Below are positions 1-9,975 of a stretch of 64,000 bases of DNA, piece after piece. Under the pieces are notes generated by a model. That model saw only the letters and a program-made list of their open reading frames with translations. It made no database searches and was not told the DNA's origin. A program made the translations under genes and the position numbers. Within the stretch, counting starts at the first letter, position 1. Each line of letters opens with the position of its first letter. Source of the DNA: Temnothorax longispinosus (Eukaryota > Arthropoda > Insecta > Hymenoptera > Formicidae); contig NC_092362.1 in the NCBI RefSeq assembly GCF_030848805.1, positions 11,822,157 to 11,886,156 of the forward strand, in the 5' to 3' direction.

Positions 1-637
1 TTAGACACGTGTTTTTTTTAAGCTGCGTATCTCGACGTTTAGGGGTTGAAACAACCCCTTGAAAATAACGGATTTTATAGTTTCTAGCGAATATTTTCGA
101 AAATATAAGGCGTAACGACAAAACATTTGTACGAAATGTTTATGGCTTTTTGTGCTCTTTACAATGGCGTAATCAAATTTTTAAAATTTGTCACATTTTT
201 TAATTTAACCCCACCCCCACCTATTATTTTTGCCAAATATAACAATTTTTCCAACGCAAATTTAAGAGCGTCAAATGCCAAATACATCTATGTGTATTTT
301 TATTATACCATTATTAGATTTTTGGCAAGACGAGATGATATGTGGTATAGGCGTCGCGCTGTAGGTAGGTGTTGCGTTATTTCTGTTCAGTTGCGCCGTA
401 CGCTTAAAAATTTTTATTTCAACTCCGGGATGACCGAAAGCGCTGATGCAAAGGCTAGCGCAAGGCACTGACAGCGCTATTTCGAGAGTCCTAGACTAGC
501 AACGGAATGTCGACTCCGACATTATAAATACCGCCGAATTGTAAGATCGGGCGGGCAGTCGCAAATCATAAGAGTGAGTCCCAGTTGCGCACAGAATAAA
601 TCGGACACAGCAGGTTGAATGAATCGGACACAGCAGG

Positions 638-935
638 TTGAATGAATCGGACACAGTGTCGATCGGACACAGTAAGAAACGGACACACGGTGGTTGCAAT
701 CGGACACAGTGCGGATCGGACACAGTGTCGATCGGACACAGTAGGAAACGGACACACGGTAGTTGCAATCGGACACAGTGCAGATCGGACACAGTGCGGA
801 TCGGACACAGTGTCGATCGGACACACGGTGGTTGCAATCGGACACAGTGAAGATCGGACACAGTGCGGATCGGACACAGTGTCGATCGGACACAGTAGGA
901 AACGGACACAGTGCGGATCGGACACATATCGGACA
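638..935. repeat. 16-bp minisatellite array, left arm
   Basis: Tandem units of about 16 bp built on the core GGACACAGTG, differing in the last four to six bases (ATCGGACACAGTGCGG, ATCGGACACAGTGTCG, AACGGACACAGTAGG types). Variants recur in a fixed order together with a longer spacer containing GGTGGTTGCAATC, so there is a higher-order period of roughly 110 to 130 bp. It is the inverted partner of the array at 1225-2008. Confidence 0.85.
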
Positions 936-1224
936 CATAATAACCAACCATCTCGATTCAAGCAGTTAGGTCTCACGCTGGGAGTTTCATTAGTTTAATT
1001 ATGCGTGGGAAGCACACACACACACACACACGGGGGGGTGTGAGGGGGGGGCCTTTGGCCCCCCTCCCCCGCACCCACCCCGTCGGTAGGCAGCGTGGAC
1101 CTCGCTTTACAACATAAAGTACATGCTAAGTTGTAAAGCGAAATTATAAAGCACATGCATGGAGGGGTGCAAGGGGGCTTACATGCGTGAGCGCACGTGA
1201 ACAGGAAGGCTTTTCTCCCCTGCA

Positions 1225-2008
1225 CCCTCTCACTGTGTCCGATTGCAACCACCGTGTGTCCGTTTCCTACTGTGTCCGATCGACACTGTGTCCGATCCGC
1301 ACTGTGTCCGATCCGCACTGTGTCCGTTTAATACTGTATTCGATCGACACTGTGTCCGATCCGCACTGTGTCCGATCTACACTGTGTCCGATTGCAACCA
1401 CCGTGTGTCCAATCGACACTGTGTCCGATCGACACTGTGTCCGATCCGCACTGTGTCCGATCTGCACTGTGTCCGATTGCAACCACCGTGTGTCCGTTTC
1501 CTACTGTGTCCGATCGACACTGTGTCCAATTCGCACTGTGTCCGATCCGCACTGTGTCCGTTTCCTACTGTGTCCGATCGACACTGTGTCCGATTCGCAC
1601 TGTGTCCGATCCGCACTGTGTCCGTTTTCTACTGTGTCCGATCGACACTGTGTCCGATCCGCACTGTGTCCGATCTGCACTGTGTCCGATTGCAACCACC
1701 GTGTGTCCGATCGACACTGGTGTCCGATCGACACTGTGTCCGATCCGCACTGTGTCCGATCTGCACTGTGTCCGATTGCAACCACCGTGTGTCCGTTTCC
1801 TACTGTGTCCGATCGACACTGTGTCCGATCCGCACTGTGTCCGATCCGCACTGTGTCCGATTGCAACCACCGTGTGTCCGTTTCCTACTGTGTCCGATCG
1901 ACACTGTGTCCGATCCGCACTGTGTCCGATCCGCACTGTGTCCGATTGCAACCACCGTGTGTCCGTTTCCTACTGTGTCCGATCGACACTGTGTCCGATT
2001 CATTCAAC
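1225..2008. repeat. 16-bp minisatellite array, right arm
   Basis: Same unit as the left array but in the opposite orientation (CACTGTGTCCGATC) and more than twice as long, so the two arms have expanded unequally. The GCAACCACCG spacer recurs about seven times and marks the higher-order period. Confidence 0.85.
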
Positions 2009-2612
2009 CTGCTGTGTCCGATTTATTCTGTGCGCAACTGGGACTCACTCTTATGATTTGCGACTGCCCGCCCGATCTTACAATTCGGCGGTATTTATAA
2101 TGTCGGAGTCGACATTCCGTTGCTAGTCTAGGACTCTCGAAATAGCGCTGTCAGTGCCTTGCGCTAGCCTTTGCATCAGCGCTTTCGGTCATCCCGGTGT
2201 TGAAATGGAAATTTTTAAGCGTACGGCGCAACTGAACAGAAATAACGCAACACCTACCTACAGCGCGACGCCTATACCACATATCATCTCGTCTTGCGAA
2301 AAATCTAATAATGGTATAATAAAAATACACATAGATGTATTTGGCATTTGACGCTCTTAAATTTGCGTTGGAAAAATTGTTATATTTGGCAAAAATAATA
2401 GGTGGGGGTGGGGTTAAATTAAAAAATGTGACAAATTTTAAAAATTTGATTACGCCATTGTAAAGAGCACAAAAAGCCATAAACATTTCGTACAAATGTT
2501 TTGTCGTTACGCCTTATATTTTCGAAAATATTCGCTAGAAACTATAAAATCCGTTATTTTCAAGGGGTTGTTTCAACCCCTAAACGTCGAGATACGCAGC
2601 TAAAAAAAACAC

Positions 2613-2895
2613 GTGTCTAATGTTTTTTGATGCTCAACAACATATCCAAAGGGCATCCAAATCGGTCGTTATTTTTTAGGGATTTTTTCAACCAATAAAC
2701 GTCGAGATACGCAACTAAAAAAAAACACGTGTCTAATGTTTTTTGATGCTCAACAACATATCCAAAGGGCATTCAAATCGGTCGTTATTTTTTAGGGATA
2801 TTTTCAACCAATAAACGTCGAGATACGCAGAAAAAAAAAAATACGAGTCTAATATTTTTTGATGCTCAACAACATATCCAAAGCGCATCCAAATC
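2613..2895. repeat. 116-bp tandem repeat next to foldback arm
   Basis: Two and a half copies of a unit containing TGATGCTCAACAACATATCC start near 2613, 2729 and 2845 (spacing 116 bp). Each ends in the same GTCGAGATACGC and A-rich block that forms the outer edge of the foldback arm, so the arm terminus itself is part of the tandem unit. Confidence 0.8.
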
Positions 2896-2947
2896 GGGTA
2901 GGGACACTTCCGACCGTTCCCTTGTAAGTTTCTCTCAACCGAGAGAA

Positions 2948-2948
<1 letters not shown>

Positions 2949-2984
<36 letters not shown>
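2949..2984. repeat. Poly(A) tract, 36 bases
   Basis: An uninterrupted run of 36 A follows a short unique stretch (2896-2948). It could be the tail of a small retroposed sequence. No target duplication was identified. Confidence 0.7.
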
Positions 2985-2986
<2 letters not shown>

Positions 2987-3338
2987 CAGTAGTACGCGCG
3001 GAGCGAGACCGACCGTGACTCTTTACGCGACGCGACGATTAATTCAAGGTAATTGTTTTATTATGTAATTATCTCCTATAATTATCTTATTTTATATATT
3101 ACTGTTACTTATTTTACTGTTTATACTACGTTTACGTGAGTGTTTACATACAGGTTAACCTATATATATTGACGGAAGGGAGCTGATACTGAGATCAAGG
3201 AGCCTGTTCACACGAGGCGTTTCTGCCGCGCGATTGCGGCCGCGCGTTAACGTTTGCACGAGCCGTACGCTGTAACGAGGTAAAGTGCGACAACGCGCGC
3301 ATACGTGTGTACGCGAAACGGCAGTAACACCGTAATCG
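2985..3338. other. Anonymous host-type sequence
   Basis: No gene or element could be supported here apart from the dispersed repeat at 3170-3232. The stretch from 3240 to 3338 is GC-rich and lies directly upstream of the sorting-nexin exon. It has an in-frame TAA just before that exon (3333-3335), so any coding continuation must be reached by splicing. Confidence 0.4.
3170..3232 (+). repeat. Dispersed repeat, copy 1
   Basis: A stretch reading TTGACGGAAGGGAGCTGATA, then GATCAAGGAGCCTGTTCACA, then GTTTCTGCCGCGCG. Related copies lie at 48718-48790 and, in part, at 48823-48885 and 49408-49465, all beside host exon fragments. Its nature is unknown. Confidence 0.65.
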
Positions 3339-3506
3339 TGCCGGCGATATACTGAATTTGAATTGCTTCGTGCTTATGTGGAGATTTCGTATCCCTACAT
3401 CGTGTTACCACCGCTGCCGGAAAAGAAGGTTCTTTACGCTTGGCAGAAAGTAACGACTGACACGTTCGATGCCGACTTCGTTGATCGCAGAAGAGCTGGA
3501 CTTGAG
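3339..3506 (+). CDS. Snx4: Isolated PX-domain exon, sorting nexin 4-like
   Basis: The frame from 3345 reads RYTEFELLRAYVE, a PPLPEKK motif and then DFVDRRRAGLE. This matches the core of a PX (phosphoinositide-binding) domain and most resembles sorting nexin 4, which acts in endosomal recycling and autophagy. The PPLPEK loop and RRR..LE helix are typical of that family. The exon ends at a strong donor, GAG followed by GTACGT (3507). The 5' limit is uncertain because a TAA lies in frame a few codons upstream. No other exon of this gene is seen in the window; the copia element starts 45 bp into the following intron. It may be a real exon in a transposon-swollen intron or a stray duplicate. Confidence 0.6.
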
Positions 3507-3551
3507 GTACGTTTCCGATTTGCAATTATAACAGTATCGTGCGATGAATGT

Positions 3552-3817
3552 TGTTAGTTTTATGTTCTAAACTCAGAGTTACAAACTTATTCTATGTCTT
3601 ACATGATACGCGCGCGCTATATAGATTAATCTATTGGTGGAAATATAAATCACTAGCATGAGACTTTTACTTCTATATATTTTTATGTTTCCGGACGTTG
3701 CTTCCGCCTACTTCTTGCAAGACGTATTTCCGTTGAACGTGCAAAACAGCGACCTATTGTATTATCTTTCGTAATAAATCAGTTGGAAAAGATATTCTCG
3801 ATTATTCTGCGCCATCA
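3552..3817 (+). repeat. 5' LTR of copia element
   Basis: 266 bp, TGTTAG...CCATCA, matching 7899-8172. It contains a CTATATA stretch near 3617 and an AATAAAT near 3772 that could serve as promoter and polyadenylation signals. Confidence 0.92.
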
Positions 3818-3834
3818 GGTTATGGGCCCAGAGG
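3818..3834 (+). other. Primer binding site of copia element
   Basis: GGTTATGGGCCCAGAGG directly follows the 5' LTR. Drosophila copia is known to prime from an internal fragment of initiator methionine tRNA with a very similar site, so this element probably uses the same unusual primer. Confidence 0.75.
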
Positions 3835-3956
3835 ACGTATTGCGATAAATCTACAAAGGTTTGAGATCGAGTAGCGAGTAAAAGAAAGTGTTTCGAGGCT
3901 CGCGAAAGAGGAAAGTTTTGCACGGTAACCCAACCTCACAAAAATCCGCGCGAAAA

Positions 3957-6900
3957 ATGTCGAGCTCGTCGACGTTAAGCTTGCCAGCGGTTGAGAAGCT
4001 GAAAGGCCGGGAAAACTACCCTACGTGGAAGATAGCTATGGAGGCCTATCTGCAATATGAAGATCTGTGGGACTGCGTCAATCGGACCGGAAGATCAACT
4101 GCCCGACAACAAGATTATCAAGGCAAGATCACGAATATTATTATCGATCGATCCGATTAATTATGTTCACATTCAAAATACGACGACGGCAAAGGATGCT
4201 TGGGAAAGATTGCGAGTGGCGTTTGAGGATTCAGGCCTCACACGAAAAGTTAACCTCTTAAAAACTCTTGTTTCTACACAGCTGAAAAATTGCAAATCCG
4301 TCGAGGAATACGTGAACATAATAGTATCCACAGCGCATCAACTCAATGGACTCAACATGCCGGTGCCAGACGATTGGATCGGAGTGCTGCTATTGGCAAG
4401 TTTACCAGACGAATACAAACCCATGATAATGGGCTTAGAGAGTTCTGGGCAGGCAATCACCGCGGACTATGTCAAGACAAAATTGCTACAAGAAGTGAAC
4501 GGGGAAGACACCGGGAACGCAAGTAAGGACAGCGCATTCTTCTCTAAAGGAAAGAAAAATAAGAAGATTCAAAAATGCTATAAATGCCATCAAAAAGGGC
4601 ATTATGCTAATAAGTGTCCGGAAAATAAAACGAAGACTACCGATTCTACGAAGAAGCAATCGGAGGAATCCAAGAGCAAAGAGAAAACATTCGCAGCCTA
4701 TCTCACATCTCAAGGAATTTCAAAAAGCGCGTGGTACGTAGATTCGTGTGCTTCGACGCACATTACATCTGAACGCAACAATCTCGAAACAATCTCCACG
4801 TACAATGGGGGGAGCATCTCAGCGGCTAACCGAAGTAGCATGCAAGCTAAAGCAATCGGCAACGCCAAAATACAATTGCTAACGGATGCAGGAGTTGAGA
4901 GGATCATGGCGAAGGATGTAATCCATGTACCGGACAGCGCAGTTAACCTGCTATCGGTGAGTAAAATGGTAGCAAAAGGGTTATCTATTCATTTTACACC
5001 GCAGGGCAGCTGTATTGAGGATGAGAAGGGAAAACAGATGGCGACCATGGTTGATGAAGGAGGTATATAAACTCAAAACGCCTACGGAGAGAGTTTACTT
5101 CACTGCAAGGAAACACACAGCTGAATTGTGGCACCGAAGGCTCGGACACAACAACGACCGGAGCGCCAAGGTACTTAACGAAGGAATGGCTCGAGGAATA
5201 CCGATCAAACATTTTGAAGAAACGCAGTGCATAAGGCAAGCACCATCGTACTCCATTTCCGAAGGAAGGAAGAAGGGCAACTGAGAAGCTGGAGCTAATA
5301 CACTCCGACTTATGCGGACCCATGGAGACATCATCCTTAGCCGGGTCGAGGTACATTCTAACTTTAATCGACGATTTTACTCGAAAGGTCTTTGTGTTTT
5401 TCTTAAAACAGAAAAGCGAGGTGCCGGAAATCTTTGCAGAATTCAGGGCGAAAGTCGAAAGACAAACATCGAAAAAAATCCGCATCCTGAGGACCGACAA
5501 CGGAAGATAATACGTGAACAAGTCGATGGAACAAAGTCTTAAACGTTTAGGCATCAGACATCAATTAACGATTCCTCATACACCTGAACAAAATGGAGTC
5601 GCAGAGCGATTAAACCGCACAACTGTTGAAAAGGCGAAATCCATGTTGTTTGGAGCGGAGCTACCCAAGACTTACTGGGCGGAAGCTGTCTCAACGGCTG
5701 TATACCTAATTAATAGGTCACCCACAAAAGCAGTCAGCGGAAAGACACCCGAGGAAGCGTGGACTGGATGCAAACCGGACTTAAGTCACCTGCGATCATT
5801 TGGTTGTAAGGCATACGTGCACGTGCCAAAAGCGAATCGGAAGAAGTGGGACGCCAAAGCCGAAAAGAAGATTTTTGTTGGTTACTGCCAAGAATCGAAG
5901 GGCTATAGGCTGCTTGATCCGAAAACTCATGAAGTAGTACGTAGCAGAGACGTCATCTTTCTTGAAGAATCAAAACTGCGAGAGGAAGAAGAAACGGTGG
6001 AAGACCCTCTACAGGTATTCGAAGAGAATGAACAATTCGAAGAGGAAGCCGAAGAAGAAGCTGAAGATGACGTGATCAGTATACAAGATTCACGAGCGGG
6101 CAAGGCCGAGGACACTACCATGGAAGAAGAGAGTGACTCAGAATACGAATCAGATTTTGCTGAAGAAAGCATGGAGAGTTTGGATTCTAAGGCCAGCACA
6201 GCAACTCCAAGGAGATCGGCAAGAATACCAAAACCAGTCGTTCGCGACGATTATGTGTCTTATCTAGCGATGGGAGGTTTAGCAACGGACCCGACAACCG
6301 TTGAAGAAGCCTTAAATCGAACCGACCGAAAGCATTGGTTGGAAGCCATCGAAGAAGAGAAGAAGTCACTGATCGAGAACAAGACGTGGGAGTGTTCTAC
6401 ACCACCGAAGAACGGCAGAGTATTGGATACGAAATGGGTGTTTCATACGAAGAAAGACGCATCAGACAAGACAACCCGATATAAGGCCAGGCTGGTGGTG
6501 CGTGGCTGCAAACAGACAAAAGGGATTGATTACCAAGAGACATACTCACCAGTAATAAGGTATACATCTATACGTTTTCTTTGTGCCTTAGCTGCCAAGT
6601 ATGGTCTCAAGATGCACCAAATGGATGTTGTGACCGCATATCTACATGGGGAAATCGATGAAAAGATCTACGTGCAACCACCGCCGGAACTTCAGGATCC
6701 AGATCATCAAGGACAAGTTTTGAGATTGATAAAGTCTGTATATGGTCTGAAACAGAGCGGCAGGTTCTGGAACGATAAGGTGGACAAGACGCTAAAAGAG
6801 ATGGGACTTAAACAGTCAAAGACAGATCCTTGTGTTTATTTCAAACGAGAAGGTAAACTAGTACTCATCTTGAGAATCTACGTGGACGACATGATCGTGC

Positions 6901-7877
6901 TATCGAACAGCGAAAAACTCCTAAGGACTACGAAGTGACAACTTGCCGAAAAGTTCAAAATAAAGAATTTAGGAGAAGCCAAGCACCTGATGGGACTTAG
7001 AATATCACGAGACGAGAAGCACGGCACTATTTGTTTAGACCAAGAAGACTACGTAGAGGAGATTCTTCATAAATTTGGTATGGACTGTATGGAGGAGTCT
7101 AAACCGGTACACACGCCAGAAGACCCAAATCAGAAGCTATCGAAGGAGCAGTGTCCATCCTCAGACGCGGAGCGAGAAGAGATGAGGAAGGTATCCTACC
7201 GAGAGGCTGTAGGCAGCCTAATATATGCGAGTCAAGGGACGCGACCGGACATTTCGCATGCCGTAAATATGGTGAGTCGATTTTCCAATGACCCAGGGAG
7301 AGCTCACTGGAACGCTGTCAAGCGTATATTCCGTTATCTACGAGGAACCACGGATACAAGATTGCAGTTCAGCAGGGACGGAAATCACACCATCGAAGGC
7401 TACGGAGATGCTGATTGGGCCAATGAGACCGACAAGAGACGCTCAGTTACGGGCAGTATATTTTTATTTCAGGGAGGACCAATTTCATGGCAGAGCAAAA
7501 AGCAGGGTACTACGGCTCTATCCACGACTGAGGCCAAATACATGGCCTTGTCATCTACGTGTCAGGAGGCGCTGTGGCTTGAATCTCTGGCCTGAGAGAT
7601 TGATCCAAGTTCAGTGGAGTCTGGAATAACCTTGCACTGTGACAATCGAGGAGCAGTGGAGTTAGCCAAAACTGCAGGTTACCGACCACGCAGCAAACAT
7701 ATTGATGTGAGACATCATTTCATCCGAGAGCACATTGACAGGAAGGACGTCAACCTAAAATACATCCCGACGGAAGAAATGATCGCAGACGGGTTGACCA
7801 AGGCATTATTCCGCCCTAAACTGGAGACGTGCAAGAAAAATATGGGACTGATAGAATTAAGAAAACTACCAAAGTAA
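3957..7877 (+). pseudogene. copia gag-pol polyprotein, broken
   Basis: Starts at the ATG at 3957. Gag runs to a CCHC knuckle (CYKCHQKGHYANKC, about 4576-4617). The protease motif reads VDSCAS (about 4738): the catalytic Asp is kept but the following Gly is Cys. A pre-integrase region contains LWHRRLGH (about 5129). The integrase core shows HSD, RTDNG and NGVAER; reverse transcriptase has YVDD (about 6880); RNase H has DADW and DGLTKAL. Breaks: a frame shift near 4088, another near 5050, disruption at 5284-5322, and in-frame stops at 5508 (TAA), 6936 (TGA) and 7593 (TGA). Between 5600 and 6930 the frame is long and well kept, so decay is moderate. Confidence 0.92.
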
Positions 7878-7885
7878 AAACTCTG

Positions 7886-7898
7886 GTTTAAGTGGGGG
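7886..7898 (+). other. Polypurine tract of copia element
   Basis: AAGTGGGGG immediately precedes the TG of the 3' LTR at 7899, the expected place and composition for the plus-strand primer. Confidence 0.75.
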
Positions 7899-8172
7899 TG
7901 TTAGTTTTATGTTCTAAACTCAGAGTTACAAACTTATTCTATGTCTTACATGATACGCGCGCGCTATATAGATTAACCTATTGGTGGAAATATAAATCAT
8001 TAGCATGAGACTTTCACTTCTATATATTTTTATGTTTCCGGACGTTGCTTCCGCCTACTTCTTGCAAGACTTTTCGTATTTCCGTTGAACGTGCAAAACA
8101 GCGACTTATTGTATTATCTTTCATCGTAATAAATTAGTTGGAAAAGATATCCTCGATTATTCTGCGCCATCA
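7899..8172 (+). repeat. 3' LTR of copia element
   Basis: 274 bp, near-identical to 3552-3817, followed by the 5-bp target duplication AATGT. Only 73 bp of older host sequence (8178-8250) separate it from the Polinton target duplication. Confidence 0.92.
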
Positions 8173-8256
8173 AATGTTGTACCCAATTATAATCTCAAAT
8201 GAAGTTGTGCACGTTGCTAGTATTCTGATTATACAATACATTTTTACTTTGTAGAG

Positions 8257-9145
8257 AGTAGGGAGGTAACATCTACTTCTACACTCAGGGATCTTTTTTG
8301 CGGTTAGCGGGGTCGGGGGGGGGGGCTTCGCTGCCGCGGGGGGAGCGCCGTAAGCGGTGGGCGAGGGGGTCGAGGGACGGTGTAAAGGGTCACCGGAGGG
8401 GGGGCTATGCGGGGGGAAGAGAAAACTGGGCGAGAGGGGGAGCGCGACGCGAGAGGAACATTTGACGTAAGGTTGGGTGTGGCAGGGCCGTCAACGGGGG
8501 TTCGGCGCGGGGCAGGGCCGCCAACGGGGGCTCGTTGCGGGGATTTGGGCATTTTCCGAGGGGGCGCTCGAAGCGGCGCTCGCGCCGTTACCGACCGTTT
8601 TGGAGAATCGCGGGCCAATATTTTTTGTTTGTTTTTTTTCTTCGTCGTCGGTCGCGCGCGCGTTCGGGCGCGTCCGAACTCGTTCGAACTCGTTCGAGGT
8701 CGCTCGTCTGGACGTTTCGGGGGTGGGGGGGAGAACGACGCGTTCTAGATGGTTCGTTTCGCGGGGGGTCTCGCGCGCCCGTCTTCGTCGTCGTCGTTTT
8801 TTTTTTAACTCTCGGTCCGAAGGTTGTTTCGATCCGCGTCGCGACGGGCAGGATGTGGTTTTCCTGCCCATCCCGACTCATCGAGATCGATGGAGATGAC
8901 TCGTCTCATCGTTCGATCGATACGTGATAATTTTTTTAACGCGCGTTCGAACTCGTTTGCGGTCGCTCTCGTCGTTTCCTCCTTTTGTTTTGTTTTGCGG
9001 TTTTCCTTCTTTTGTTTTGCGGTTTTCCCGCCCATCCCGACGCGACGTATCGAGATCGAGTGAGATGACTCGTCTCTTCGTTCGATCGATTCGTACGATT
9101 CGCGATAATTTTTATTCAACGCGCGTTCGAATTCGGCGTCGCGGT
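8257..9145. repeat. Left terminal inverted repeat of Polinton
   Basis: Matches in inverted orientation 47652-47739 (outer part) and 33625-34417 (inner part). It is rich in TCGTTCGAACTCG-type words and homopurine/homopyrimidine runs. Open frames of 80 to 140 codons exist on both strands here and in the other copy, but their Arg/Pro/Ser-rich readings follow base composition; I do not call them genes. Confidence 0.93.
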
Positions 9146-9317
9146 CGCTCTCGTCGTTTCCTCCTTTTGTTTTTCTTTTATTTTTCGTCGGAGGATGCCG
9201 CGAGCGGTTGTCGTCATTCTGGGTTTTTTCGGAGGACGCGGCGAGCGGTTGTCGTCATTCCGGGAAAAAGCGCGTCCGGCAGGGGTACGTCTTCCGTTGA
9301 GACGACGAACGGGGGGG

Positions 9318-9323
9318 TATAAA
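9318..9323 (+). promoter_or_regulatory. TATA box before first Polinton gene
   Basis: TATAAA in a GC-rich setting, 95 bp upstream of the ATG at 9418. The same layout recurs before other genes of the element (18383, 22404, and on the minus strand at 30437-30444). Confidence 0.55.
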
Positions 9324-9417
9324 TTGAACGGGCGCGCGAACGGCGCGGCAAACGGTTTTTTTCTACGAGGATTCTAGAGCGCGGTCGAGAGTTAATATAT
9401 TTGTAAAAAAATACGGT

Positions 9418-9792
9418 ATGGGAACGGACGGACGCTATTGCTTGTCGATGGTGCGTTTGCTTCGCGGCAGAAAAGTCGGATTTCGAAACGTACTCGCTGG
9501 CACTGACATGTGGTGTCCCAAGCATTCTAGATCGCATATCAGTAAAAACGAACGCAGGTGGTGTCCCAAGCATTTCAAATTGCATTTCAAATTGCATATC
9601 GGTAGAACCGAACACATTTGGAAGGCTTTGGACTCATACGTTAAAACATGTTGGTGTATGGTTCGCGGCAGCGTCCGTAACGTTTACGACGAAGTATCGA
9701 CGCACGAGTTCTGTTTACAGTGTGGAGGGAATTGTAAAATAGGTTTGTGGGATACTTATGATTACACCGAAACATTAATGTGGGGGGATTGA
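9418..9792 (+). CDS. Cysteine-rich 124-residue Polinton protein, function unknown
   Basis: I do not recognise this protein. The ATG at 9418 is the first after the TATA box at 9318. It has an internal duplication, MWCPKHSRSH and RWCPKHFKLH about 18 residues apart, then a CWC and a CLQCGGNC cluster, so metal binding or disulphide bonds are possible. The duplication is visible at DNA level as repeated GGTGTCCCAAGCATT. It lies between the left terminal repeat and polymerase B. The stop at 9790 is followed by an AT-rich stretch and a small MITE. Confidence 0.5.
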   Translation: MGTDGRYCLSMVRLLRGRKVGFRNVLAGTDMWCPKHSRSHISKNERRWCPKHFKLHFKLHIGRTEHIWKALDSYVKTCWCMVRGSVRNVYDEVSTHEFCLQCGGNCKIGLWDTYDYTETLMWGD

Positions 9793-9855
9793 AGATGGAG
9801 ATTTTTTTATTTTGATATAGACGTCAGCGGTGCGAATGTAGCGTTGGCGATACGT

Positions 9856-9965
9856 CCCAGCCGGAACGTCGACGTCTATAGACGTCTAATTGACATCTTA
9901 TAGATGCCGATTCGACATCTATCAACATCTATAGACGTTGAAAAGATGCTAGCATTCCGGCTGGG
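9856..9965. mobile_element. 110-bp MITE with CCCAG ends and 2-bp target duplication
   Basis: Starts CCCAGCCGGAA and ends TTCCGGCTGGG; the interior is rich in GACGTCTATAGACGTC-like palindromes. The dinucleotide GT stands on both sides (9854-9855 and 9966-9967). It lies just upstream of the polymerase start and adds spurious codons to that frame if an upstream ATG is chosen. The same CCCAG ends and arbitrary 2-bp duplications are seen at 47757-48716 and 53262-59651. Confidence 0.7.
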
Positions 9966-9975
9966 GTACTCGCGA

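Larger units (their letters stand above)
1..2620. mobile_element. Foldback (long palindromic) repeat element, left edge outside window
   Basis: Positions 1 to about 640 are the near-perfect reverse complement of about 1985 to 2620, so this is a foldback structure with arms of about 0.62 kb. Inside the arms lie two opposed minisatellite arrays and a short unique centre (about 960-1225) with a CA/GT tract and a G-rich/C-rich stretch. Several open frames cross the arrays, but they are low-complexity readings of the repeat in every frame and are not genes. No transposase is visible, so it is non-autonomous. The left limit cannot be set because the palindrome runs into the window edge. Confidence 0.85.
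3552..8172 (+). mobile_element. Ty1/copia LTR retrotransposon, complete but decayed
   Basis: Two near-identical LTRs (3552-3817 and 7899-8172) flank a gag-pol region in the order gag, protease, integrase, reverse transcriptase, RNase H, which defines the copia superfamily. The 5-bp target duplication AATGT lies at 3547-3551 and 8173-8177. LTRs start TGTTAG and end CCATCA. The LTRs differ by a few substitutions and small indels (for example TTTTC and ATC added in the 3' copy), so the insertion is not brand new. The coding region is broken and the element cannot be autonomous as read. Confidence 0.95.

Noticed and set aside
127..2495. Long open frames (up to 289 codons) in the first 2.5 kb
   Set aside because: They run through the 16-bp minisatellite and palindrome arms in several frames on both strands and are repeat artefacts.
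8304..9322. Open frames of 80-140 codons in the left terminal repeat
   Set aside because: Arg/Pro/Ser-rich, present on both strands and mirrored in the right repeat; explained by base composition.
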